The position numbers were made by a program, and so were the translations under genes. 17,652 nucleotides of DNA from JBBSIN01 sp038232055. GTDB lineage: Bacteria; Actinomycetota; Actinomycetes; JADGOV01. Below the pieces are notes generated by a model, which worked only from the letters and a program-made list of their open reading frames with translations, was not told the DNA's origin and did not search any database. Below are positions 7,317 to 13,787 of this stretch, piece after piece (position 1 is the stretch's first letter; every line of letters begins with the position of its first letter). Location of the stretch: NCBI GenBank assembly GCA_038232055.1, contig JBBSIN010000051.1, positions 1 through 17,652 on the forward strand, given 5' to 3'.

Positions 7317-7360
7317 CTTTTCCGGCTACGCCTCCCGGCCTTTTCCGGCTACGCCTCCCG
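7317..7360. repeat. 21-bp perfect direct repeat upstream of sigA
   Basis: The 21 bases beginning CTTTTCCGGCTACGCC at 7317-7337 recur exactly at 7340-7360, with only two bases between copies (period 23). The repeat lies in the leader between the DUF7455 gene and sigA, directly upstream of a possible -10 at 7377. Confidence 0.9.
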
Positions 7361-7376
7361 CGCCCAGATCGACGGC

Positions 7377-7382
7377 TATCCT
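7377..7382 (+). promoter_or_regulatory. Possible -10 element for sigA
   Basis: TATCCT fits the actinobacterial TANNNT -10 pattern and sits 73 bases before the sigA start, but no matching -35 is seen 16 to 19 bases upstream. The 21-bp direct repeats end 16 bases before it, so they would cover the -35 region and the DNA just upstream. Confidence 0.2.
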
Positions 7383-7454
7383 TGGCACACCGCGCCGTGA
7401 CCGAAGGCTGCTGACGGCGTGCGCTGACAGCTCGCCTCGACCGAAAGGGGCTCC

Positions 7455-8723
7455 GTGGGTTCCGCCTCTCCCACCTCCGCTGCGAGCACCGCCAACGACG
7501 AAGAGCCCGCGGCTCCGGTGACCAGGCAACGGACCCGCCCTTCGTCGAGGACGTCGAGTTCGCCGGCCGAGTCCAACGGACGGGCTGCCAAGAAGGCGCC
7601 GGCGGCCCGGAAGTCCCCCGAACCGACTTCGACTGCGCCGACTTCCACTGCGCCGACTACAGCGGATCCGGCGAAGCCGGCCCCCGGCGCCTCGGACGAG
7701 CCGGAGGAGCCGACCGAGATCCTCGAGGAGGAGCCGACGATCGAGGACGAGGAAGAGGTCCTCGTCCTGCAGGCCGACCGTGACGAGGCGGAGACCGCCG
7801 CGTCGGCCGATCCGGTTCGCGCGTACCTCAAGCAGATCGGCAAGGTGGCGCTCCTCAACGCCGAGCAGGAGGTCGAGCTCGCCAAGCGCATCGAGGCCGG
7901 CCTGTTCGCGGCGGAGAAGCTGCGCCAAGCCGACAGCGAAAAGAAGAAGCGCCAGTCGCCGCACCTGCGGCGCGAGCTGGAGTGGCTGGTCCGCGACGGC
8001 GAACGGGCCAAGAATCACCTGCTGGAGGCGAACCTCCGCCTCGTCGTGTCGTTGGCCAAGCGCTACACCGGGCGCGGCATGCAGTTCCTCGACCTCATCC
8101 AGGAAGGCAACCTCGGCCTGATCCGCGCGGTCGAGAAGTTCGACTACACCAAGGGCTACAAGTTCTCGACGTACGCCACGTGGTGGATCCGCCAGGCGAT
8201 CACCCGAGCGATGGCCGACCAGGCTCGCACCATCCGGATCCCGGTGCACATGGTCGAAGTGATCAACAAGCTGGCCCGGGTGCAGCGCCAGATGCTCCAG
8301 GACCTCGGCCGGGAACCCTCGCCGGAGGAGCTCGGCAAAGAGCTCGACATGACGCCGGACAAGGTCATCGAGATTCAGAAGTACGCCCGAGAGCCGGTCA
8401 GCCTCGACCAGACCATCGGTGACGACGGCGACAGTCAGTTGGGCGACTTCATCGAGGACTCCGAGGCCCCGATCGCAGCCGACGTCGTCTCCTTCGGGCT
8501 GCTTCAGGACCAGCTGACCTCGGTGCTGCAGACGCTGTCCGAACGCGAGGCCGGGGTCGTGTCCATGCGGTTCGGGCTCACCGACGGGCAGCCCAAGACA
8601 CTCGACGAGATCGGCCAGGTCTACGGGGTGACCCGTGAACGGATCCGGCAGATCGAGGCCAAGACGATGTCGAAGCTGCGGCACCCCTCTCGCTCCCAGG
8701 TCTTGCGCGACTACCTCGACTGA
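7455..8723 (+). CDS. sigA: Principal RNA polymerase sigma factor (SigA/HrdB family)
   Basis: This 422-aa protein directs RNA polymerase to housekeeping promoters. Residues 1 to about 115 are low-complexity: Ala/Pro/Ser/Thr-rich, then acidic. Region 1.2 follows (DPVRAYLKQIGKVALL, from 119), then region 2 (about 188-258) with NLRLVVSLAKRYTGRGMQFL and YKFSTYATWWIRQAITRAMA for -10 recognition and melting, region 3 (about 265-340), and region 4 with the -35-binding helix-turn-helix (TLDEIGQVYGVTRERIRQIE, 382-401). The C-terminus LRHPSRSQVLRDYLD is the group 1 hallmark. The start is GTG with AAAGGGG at 7444-7450. A SigR-type motif stands before the upstream DUF7455 gene; a terminator hairpin follows. 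The N-terminal extension is shorter than in Streptomyces HrdB. Confidence 0.93.
   Translation: MGSASPTSAASTANDEEPAAPVTRQRTRPSSRTSSSPAESNGRAAKKAPAARKSPEPTSTAPTSTAPTTADPAKPAPGASDEPEEPTEILEEEPTIEDEEEVLVLQADRDEAETAASADPVRAYLKQIGKVALLNAEQEVELAKRIEAGLFAAEKLRQADSEKKKRQSPHLRRELEWLVRDGERAKNHLLEANLRLVVSLAKRYTGRGMQFLDLIQEGNLGLIRAVEKFDYTKGYKFSTYATWWIRQAITRAMADQARTIRIPVHMVEVINKLARVQRQMLQDLGREPSPEELGKELDMTPDKVIEIQKYAREPVSLDQTIGDDGDSQLGDFIEDSEAPIAADVVSFGLLQDQLTSVLQTLSEREAGVVSMRFGLTDGQPKTLDEIGQVYGVTRERIRQIEAKTMSKLRHPSRSQVLRDYLD
7623..7652. repeat. 15-bp coding tandem repeat in sigA
   Basis: Two copies of a 15-base unit (CCGACTTCGACTGCG and a copy with one change) plus a partial third encode PTSTA-PTSTA-PT in the disordered sigma N-terminus. 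It is a candidate site for slippage-driven length variation between strains. Confidence 0.7.
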
Positions 8724-8739
8724 CAGCTACCTCGACTGA
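8711..8739. repeat. 13-bp direct repeat duplicating the 3' end of sigA
   Basis: CTACCTCGACTGA, which encodes the final YLD and stop of sigA (8711-8723), is repeated at 8727-8739 after three bases. It looks like a small tandem duplication across the stop codon; the second copy overlaps the terminator stem. Confidence 0.85.
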
Positions 8740-8755
8740 GGCGCTCCAGCGCCTC
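8738..8755 (+). terminator. Hairpin terminator after sigA
   Basis: GAGGCGC (8738-8744) and GCGCCTC (8749-8755) form a 7-bp stem with a TCCA loop, 15 bases after the sigA stop. A run of five T residues comes only at 8780-8784, so this is a short hairpin without an adjacent U-tract. Confidence 0.55.
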
Positions 8756-8858
8756 CCGGGTGCGGTTCGGGGTTGTGGCTTTTTGTCTGGAACTTCCGTT
8801 TCGTCGTCTAAGGTGTCGGCGAGGTTCGACACCGACGGGGTTTGGAAGGTCCTTCGAC

Positions 8859-9980
8859 ATGGCAACTGTCACTGGAAGTGTTTCGCGCGGCCGGGCTTGC
8901 GTCCTTGCCGCCGCCGCCCTGACCGGCGGGATCCTCGTTCTGACACCCGCATGGAGCGGCCAGGCGGCGCAGACGACGGTCAGTCCCTACCCCTCGGCAT
9001 CAGCCGGCACGAACGGTCGAGTCAGCGCTGTCATCTCGACCGGCGGGCGGGTCTTCCTCGGCGGGTCGTTCACCACGGTCTCCAGACAGCCGCGCGGCCA
9101 TGTGGCGGCGGTGAGTACCACATCCGGTGCGGTGACCAGCTGGCGAGTCGACACCAATGGTCCGGTCCACGCACTGACGACGGACGGCAAGACCCTCTAC
9201 CTGGGCGGCAGCTTCTCCAGCGTGGCGGGCCACGCACGGGCCAACCTCGCCGCTGTGCGGGTGTCCGACGGCGCGCTGTTGCCGTGGAACCCCGGCACCA
9301 ACCGCTCCGTGCTGGCGCTCACTACCCGCAGCGGGCGAATCTTCGTCGGCGGTCAGTTCGGAACTATTGCCGGTCGGTCGGTGAGGTTCTTCGCCGTACT
9401 CGGGACTTCCGGCGGCGTCATCGCCGCTCCGGGTCTGAACGCCAAGGTGGAGTCCATGCGGCTCTCCTCCGACGGCTCGACGCTCTACATCGGCGGCATG
9501 TTCACCACCATCGCGGGATCGTCGCATCCGCATCTCGCCGCGTTGTCGACCAGCACCGCTCAGCCGCGCACGTGGCGCCCGACGCTCGGCTGTGGTGTGG
9601 ATGGCGTGGCGGTGTCCGGCTCGAACGTCTACGCCGCCTGCCGCGGTGACCAGTCGTCCGGGGACCGCGTCGTCGCGTTCTCGACATCGAGCGCGAGTCC
9701 CCGATGGATCGGCCAGGCCGACGGTGACGTACAGGCGATCGGGGTCGTGGGCGGCAACGTGTACGTCGGTGGACACTTCCAGCGCCTCAAAGGCGTATCC
9801 AGGGCGCACGCTGCCGCTCTGGACAGCAGCGGGCGCCTGCTGGGATGGGCGCCACGTTTCAACAGCAGCCTGGGCATCTGGTCGATGAGGGCCGTCGCGG
9901 GTTACCTCTGGGTCGGCGGTGACTTCACCACCGTCAACGGCGCATCCCACCCGCACCTGACTCGGTTCGCCCTGACCTAG
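8859..9980 (+). CDS. Secreted seven-blade delta-60-repeat (DUF5122-like) beta-propeller protein
   Basis: The 373-aa protein begins with a signal peptide (VLAAAALTGGILVLTPAWS, likely cut around residues 35-38). Its body is a regular repeat with period about 48: VFLGGSF (65), LYLGGSF (113), IFVGGQF (161), LYIGGMF (209), a degenerate VYAACRG (257), VYVGGHF (301) and LWVGGDF (350), usually followed by TTIAG and a HLAAL strand. This gives seven blades, a closed propeller. Two cysteines (C245, C261) frame the odd fifth blade and could form a disulfide. No catalytic motif is visible; an extracellular binding or structural role is inferred. The ATG at 8859 is chosen over one at 8760 because GGAAGG lies at 8844-8849 and the signal peptide then starts properly. 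Confidence 0.82.
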   Translation: MATVTGSVSRGRACVLAAAALTGGILVLTPAWSGQAAQTTVSPYPSASAGTNGRVSAVISTGGRVFLGGSFTTVSRQPRGHVAAVSTTSGAVTSWRVDTNGPVHALTTDGKTLYLGGSFSSVAGHARANLAAVRVSDGALLPWNPGTNRSVLALTTRSGRIFVGGQFGTIAGRSVRFFAVLGTSGGVIAAPGLNAKVESMRLSSDGSTLYIGGMFTTIAGSSHPHLAALSTSTAQPRTWRPTLGCGVDGVAVSGSNVYAACRGDQSSGDRVVAFSTSSASPRWIGQADGDVQAIGVVGGNVYVGGHFQRLKGVSRAHAAALDSSGRLLGWAPRFNSSLGIWSMRAVAGYLWVGGDFTTVNGASHPHLTRFALT

Positions 9981-10494
9981 ACCTAGATCGGCGCAGATTT
10001 TTGGTCGCTATGGCGTCCGCCGGCTGAGAGTTTCGTTCCGGTCGCGTCGAGCACCAGGCGTCCCGCTGTCCAGTACGTCCCGCTGTGCAGCACGTACTGG
10101 GACCAGTTCGACGGCTCGGGGCGCGGACCCCGGTGGAGTCGCCGAGAACCTCGCGACCCGGGGATATGCCGGGTCAAACGATCTCCTTCGCCCGGCGGGT
10201 GTGGCTGGCGGCCGCTCTTGAAGATCGTCCAGGCACCACCAAGCCCGCGAAGGAGTTCGCGGAGCGCACGTTACGAGCCCGAGGCGGATCGGTGAGTCGA
10301 GCGAGCGCATTGACCACGAAAAACGGGCGCTGCGGCCGCGTGGCGGATCGGCTGTCGTGCAGGCGCAGTGGCTCGGCCGGCCTCATTCCGCGGTGAGACG
10401 GGAGCTGACGCGGAGCGGTCAGCGGAGGGCGGTGGCTGACGCCGGGCGGACTGATGCCGAACGGGTCAGCGGGCGGTCGGCGAAGGGCCGAACG
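9981..10494. other. 514-base gap without a convincing gene
   Basis: Short open frames exist on both strands here, but none has a good ribosome binding site together with steady coding bias or a recognisable domain. The stretch holds direct and inverted repeats (10059-10100) and a cluster of GCTGAC/GTCAGC hexamers (10404-10505). It may be the remains of decayed genes or a recombined junction. No transposase motif was seen. Confidence 0.5.
10059..10100. repeat. Overlapping direct and inverted repeats
   Basis: CGTCCCGCTGT occurs at 10059-10069 and again at 10076-10086 (period 17). Across the second copy, CCAGTACGT (10070-10078) and ACGTACTGG (10092-10100) form a perfect 9-bp stem with a 13-base loop. 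It could be the terminator of the propeller gene 90 bases upstream, or a decayed mobile-element end. Confidence 0.6.
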
Positions 10495-10505
10495 TCAGCG
10501 GGCGG
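10404..10505. repeat. Cluster of GCTGAC/GTCAGC hexamers
   Basis: Five copies in both orientations (10404 and 10435 as GCTGAC; 10418, 10465 and 10494 as GTCAGC) lie within about 100 bases. Three lie in longer units, GTCAGCGGAGGGCGG at 10418 and GTCAGCGGGCGG at 10465 and 10494. The first pair forms a 6-bp stem with an 8-base loop. The last copy contains the stop codon of the 59-aa minus-strand gene, so the cluster is its 3' flank. Confidence 0.55.
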
Positions 10506-10674
10506 CGGCGACGCGGCTCGGCGTCTGCGCCGCGCGAGCGAGCCGGTCGGCGACGGTTTGGCGGGCGCGCTCCCTGGCGGTACGCCGGGCCTCCGCGAAG
10601 TACTCATCGGCTGGGAGCGATCCGCTGACCCATTTGCGCCCGCGCGCGTCGGTGACCTTGTCGCGCTGCACCAT
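10495..10674 (-). CDS. Small hypothetical protein, 59 aa
   Basis: I do not recognise the family. The protein reads MVQRDKVTDARGRKWVSGSL, then PADEYFAEARRTARERARQ, and ends RVAAAR. It is basic, with a probable amphipathic arginine/alanine-rich helix from about residue 23 onward, and no signal peptide or membrane segment. Support for a real gene: an ATG start, a strong ribosome binding site AGAGGGAG (read from 10688 to 10681) six bases upstream, and G/C at most third codon positions until the stop. It lies 54 bases downstream of the GAF-protein gene on the same strand and may be co-transcribed. Length and charge would suit a small nucleic-acid-binding or regulatory protein, but that is a guess. 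Confidence 0.6.
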   Translation of the reverse strand: MVQRDKVTDARGRKWVSGSLPADEYFAEARRTARERARQTVADRLARAAQTPSRVAAAR

Positions 10675-10706
10675 GAGATTCTCCCTCTGTCTGCTCGTAG
10701 CGTACC

Positions 10707-10716
10707 CGCGATCGCG
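10707..10716. repeat. 10-bp perfect palindrome CGCGATCGCG
   Basis: The palindrome sits in the 54-base spacer between the GAF gene and the 59-aa gene, about 30 bases upstream of the latter's start. It could be a small operator or simply chance in GC-rich DNA. Confidence 0.3.
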
Positions 10717-10728
10717 ACAATTTCCCCT

Positions 10729-11508
10729 TTACGGCGCCTGCGCCAACCCGGAGCCCAACAGGTTGGCCAGCACGCGGACGAGCTCGACGTCAGTAGGGGA
10801 CAGGTCGCCGCGGCGTGGTGCGTCGACGGTCAGCATGCCGAGCCGCCGCGCCCCCGCGGTCACCGCCGCGGCGCTGACCGTGGCGTAATCCCCGGGGACG
10901 CTCGGCGCCACCATCGGGTCAGCCTCGACGTCGTCGATGTAGACGAACTCGCCGCGGCGGACGAGGTCGAGAACGGTATCCCCGTCGGCGCTCCCAGCGC
11001 GAAAAGTCGGCCGCGGCAGTGTCGAGCGACCGCCGTACACCATCCGGGCGAGGGCGTCGCCAGTGGCGTCGAGCGCGTAGAAGGCGCTTCGTGAGCCGGT
11101 CGCGGTGAGGCGTACGGCGGCGTCGACGACGGCCTGCCGAAGCTGACCGGCGATCGTCTGCCGGTCTGCCGCGGTGAGGGCGTCAGCCATCTCCCCTAGG
11201 TAGTTCGTGATCGGGGCGAGGGCACCGTTGAGGGTCAGGGTCAGCTCCTCGGCCGCCTCGACGGCGACCTGCTCAGCGCTGCGCCGGCGACGGTTGGCGC
11301 GGTCGCGCTGCACGGCGGTGAGGACCAGGGTCACCGCCGTCGCGATGGCACCGAGCACCAGCAGCGCCACCCGCTGGTTGCCATGGGCCTGACCGGCCGC
11401 TGCAGCGAGCAGGTAGGCCCCCACGGCCGCGGGGACCGCCGCGCCGGTAAGCAACCACTCGGGCAGCCGAGGCGGCAGCTCGACCTCCGCTGACCGACCC
11501 TCGCTCAC
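10729..11508 (-). CDS. Membrane-anchored GAF-domain protein
   Basis: This 259-aa protein has two hydrophobic helices near its N-terminus (about 18-38, WLLTGAAVPAAVGAYLLAA, and 46-66, VALLVLGAIATAVTLVLTAV). A basic, helical linker follows (QRDRANRRRRSAEQVAVEAA, likely a short coiled coil), then a GAF domain from about 120 to 255 (AVRLTATGSRSAFYALD, EFVYIDDVEADP, RRLGMLTVDAP). No kinase, cyclase or phosphatase output domain follows, so it resembles a sensor module without its effector. The start is GTG at 11508 with GGGAGG (read from 11519 to 11514) five bases away. The same frame is open far upstream through the broken phosphatase gene, so an automated start could be placed wrongly in that gene. 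The stop is TAA. Confidence 0.75.
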   Translation of the reverse strand: MSEGRSAEVELPPRLPEWLLTGAAVPAAVGAYLLAAAAGQAHGNQRVALLVLGAIATAVTLVLTAVQRDRANRRRRSAEQVAVEAAEELTLTLNGALAPITNYLGEMADALTAADRQTIAGQLRQAVVDAAVRLTATGSRSAFYALDATGDALARMVYGGRSTLPRPTFRAGSADGDTVLDLVRRGEFVYIDDVEADPMVAPSVPGDYATVSAAAVTAGARRLGMLTVDAPRRGDLSPTDVELVRVLANLLGSGLAQAP

Positions 11509-11543
11509 TGCCGCCTCCCACACGTCCCGACGTCGGGGCGACG

Positions 11544-12396
11544 CTATCGGCAGGGACCGACATCCCCGGTCGCTTCGGTGGCGTCCGCCCCCGGCGTCGG
11601 GGCCTGGCCGCCGATCACCAGCGCGAGCAGCGCGTCGTGGACGACCGGGCCCGCGGCGACGACGAGCCCGTCCGGTCGCGTGACTACGGTCGCGCCGGCC
11701 TCCCGGGCGACGAGGCCGCCCGCGGCGTAGTCCCAGTACGACGGCCCGCGCTCGAAGTAGCCGTCGAGACGACCACGGCCGACGAGGCACAGGTCGAGCG
11801 CGCACGAGCCGAGGCGGCGAATGTCGCGCACTGCGGGCAGTACTCGGGTGAGCGTCAGCACCCTGCGCCGCTCGCAGGGTGCTGTCGTAGCCGAAGCCGG
11901 TGCCGACGAGCGCCTGTGCGAGCTGGCTCTGGACCGAGCAGCTAAGCACGGTGCCGTTGCAGGTGGCGCCGCAGCCCCGAGTCGCGGCGTAGACCTCGTC
12001 GCGCTCGACGTCGAGCACGACACCGGCCACCACGTCGCCGTCGACCTCCGCGGCGATTGACACGGTGTAGCCGGGCAGCCCGTACAGGTAGTTCACCGTC
12101 CCGTCGATGGGGTCGACCACCCACCGCACGCCGGTGGTGCCGTCGCCGGATCCGCCCTCCTCGCCGAGGACCGCATCGTCGGGGCGCGCATCGAGCAGCG
12201 CCGCCACGATGAGCCGCTCGGCGGCGGTGTCCATGCTGGTCACGACGTCGGTGGGGGTCGACTTGGTGCTGACCGTGAGGTCGCCCGGTCGATTGCGCAG
12301 CAGCTCCCCAGCCCGGTAGGCCACCGACGTGGCGAGGTCGAGCAGTACGGCGGGGTCGGCGGCGGGGCCTTGAGCGGGGTAGGCGGCGCGAGTCAC
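11544..12396 (-). pseudogene. Inositol monophosphatase family gene with a frameshift
   Basis: The first part (from GTG at 12396) shows the metal-binding motifs of the family: GEEGG (about residues 78-82) and WVVDPIDGTVNYLYGLPGYT (92-111), up to VGTGFGYDSTLR. Past base 11868 or so this frame becomes arginine-rich nonsense. The family sequence continues in another frame: RVLPAVRDIRRLGSCALDLC, then PSYWDYAAGGLVAREAGATV (second metal motif), ending GDVGPCR and a stop at 11544. The gene span is 853 bases, 284 codons plus one extra base, so a single-base correction (or equivalent) restores a normal-length enzyme. Members dephosphorylate inositol phosphate, histidinol phosphate or PAP; which one is unclear. 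The start has a poor ribosome binding site. Sequencing error is possible. Confidence 0.8.
11856..11884. repeat. Perfect 12-bp inverted repeat at the phosphatase frameshift
   Basis: CAGCACCCTGCG (11856-11867) and CGCAGGGTGCTG (11873-11884) pair completely around a five-base loop CCGCT. The reading frame of the phosphatase gene changes within or right next to this hairpin. Confidence 0.9.
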
Positions 12397-12455
12397 GGCG
12401 AACAGTCTCGCCGAGCGTTAGGGTTGGCCTTCGGTCGCTCTGCGGGAGGTCAGCG
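12397..12455. promoter_or_regulatory. 59-bp divergent intergenic region before the catabolic operon
   Basis: It must hold the promoter of the aryl-CoA operon and probably that of the phosphatase gene. TAGGGT at 12419-12424 could be a -10 for the operon, but no good -35 is seen. GGGAGG at 12444-12449 is the ribosome binding site of the ligase gene. No regulator gene lies next to it inside the window. Confidence 0.3.
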
Positions 12456-13787
12456 TTGGCGCAGTCGGCGTACTGGAACCCGAAGATGGAGACCCTGTCG
12501 CGCTCTGACCTCGACGGATTGCAGCTCGCCAAGCTGCGCCGGCTGCTGAACTGGGCCAAGGACCGCAGTCCGCACTACCGAAAGACGCTCCGCGACGTCG
12601 AACCCGGGGAGATCACGTCGTACGACGGCCTCCGACGCCTGCCGTTCCTCTCCCGCCAGGACTGGATGACCGGCCAGTCGGCGAGCCCGCCGTACGGGAC
12701 ACTGCCGGTCGCCGGCCCGGAGCTGGCGATCCGGCTGCACACGACGTCCGGCACGAGTGGCAAGTCGCCGCTCCGAGCCCTCGACTCACGCAAGGACTGG
12801 GCGTGGGCCGCCGAGATGTGGTGTTACGGGCTGTGGTCGATGGGCGTCCGGCCGAGCGACGTCGCCTACGTCGCCTTCGGCTACGGGTCGTTCATCGGTT
12901 TCTGGGGGCTGCACTACGGGCTCGAGAAGATCGGCGCCCTCGTCGTCCCGGGTGGCGCCCAGCCGACCGAGGCGCGCGTGAAACAGATCGTCGACTTCGG
13001 GGCGACCGTGGTGGCGTCGACGCCGACGTATGCGCTGCGCCTCGCGCAGGCGGCGCGCGACCTCGGCATCGACCTGCCCGGGTCGGCGGTACGCACCGTG
13101 GTGCTCTCCGGGGAGCCGGCCGGGTCGATCCCCGAAACCAAGGCGCTCGTCGAGGAGCAGTGGGGAGCGAAGGCGTACGACACCGCCGGGATGACGGAGA
13201 TCTCCACGATCTTCATGTTCGAGTGCTCGCACCAGCCGGGCGGTGCGCACATCATCGAGGACCACGTCATCGAGGAGGTCCTCGATCCGGAAACCAGCGA
13301 ACCGGTCGGCTACGGCGAGATGGGCGAACGGGTCGTCACGTCGTTCGGCCGCTCGATGATCCCGCTGATCCGCTACCGCACTGCCGACATGGTGGTCAAG
13401 GTGCCGGCGTCGCGCTGCTCGTGCGGACGGTCGTTCGACGTCTACGCCGGCGGTGTTCTCGGTCGGGCCGACGACATGAAGCTGGTGCGCGGTACCAACG
13501 TCTACCCGAGGGCCATCGAGGGCATCGTCCGTGGGTTCCCGGAGGTGGAGGAGTTCCAGGTCAAGATCGCGCGCGAAGGCATCCGGGACGAGATCTTCCT
13601 GCGTGCCGAGTTCTTCGCCGGCACGCCTCGCGAGCGGCGCGACGCCACCTGCGAGCGGCTGGGCCGGGAGCTGGCGGAGGCGCACGAAGGGCTCCGCTTC
13701 CTCGTCGAGGAGGCGGAGCCGGGCACGCTGCCCCGCTTCGAGCTCAAGGCGCGCCGCCTGGTCGACGCAAGGGAGGCGACACGGTGA
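12456..13787 (+). CDS. Phenylacetate-CoA ligase (PaaK) family aryl-CoA ligase
   Basis: This 443-aa protein belongs to the adenylate-forming enzymes that couple an aromatic acid to coenzyme A with ATP. Visible motifs are the N-terminal PaaK signature YWNPKMETLSRSDL, the phosphate-binding loop TTSGTSGKSP (96-105), YDTAGMTEIS (241-250), RYRTAD (306-311) and GRADDMKLVRGTNVYP (336-351). C257, H265, C321 and C323 (ECSHQPGGAH and RCSCGRSF) might bind a structural metal. Length is normal for PaaK (about 430-440 aa). The start is TTG with GGGAGG at 12444-12449, six bases away. It is the first gene of the operon, and its TGA overlaps the next GTG. From the hydroxylase/reductase downstream, the substrate is more likely 2-aminobenzoate or salicylate than phenylacetate; this is inferred. 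Confidence 0.88.
   Translation: MAQSAYWNPKMETLSRSDLDGLQLAKLRRLLNWAKDRSPHYRKTLRDVEPGEITSYDGLRRLPFLSRQDWMTGQSASPPYGTLPVAGPELAIRLHTTSGTSGKSPLRALDSRKDWAWAAEMWCYGLWSMGVRPSDVAYVAFGYGSFIGFWGLHYGLEKIGALVVPGGAQPTEARVKQIVDFGATVVASTPTYALRLAQAARDLGIDLPGSAVRTVVLSGEPAGSIPETKALVEEQWGAKAYDTAGMTEISTIFMFECSHQPGGAHIIEDHVIEEVLDPETSEPVGYGEMGERVVTSFGRSMIPLIRYRTADMVVKVPASRCSCGRSFDVYAGGVLGRADDMKLVRGTNVYPRAIEGIVRGFPEVEEFQVKIAREGIRDEIFLRAEFFAGTPRERRDATCERLGRELAEAHEGLRFLVEEAEPGTLPRFELKARRLVDAREATR

Noticed and set aside
9983..10310. Minus-strand frames of 64 and 100 codons after the delta-60 propeller gene
   Set aside because: Low coding bias, mutually overlapping in different frames, no start signal and no recognisable domain.
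10085..10396. Plus-strand frame with a possible start at 10166 (MPGQTISFARRVWLAAALED)
   Set aside because: The first 40 codons look weakly coding, but there is no proper ribosome binding site, the bias fades, and I recognise no family. It could be a gene remnant, so it is left unannotated.
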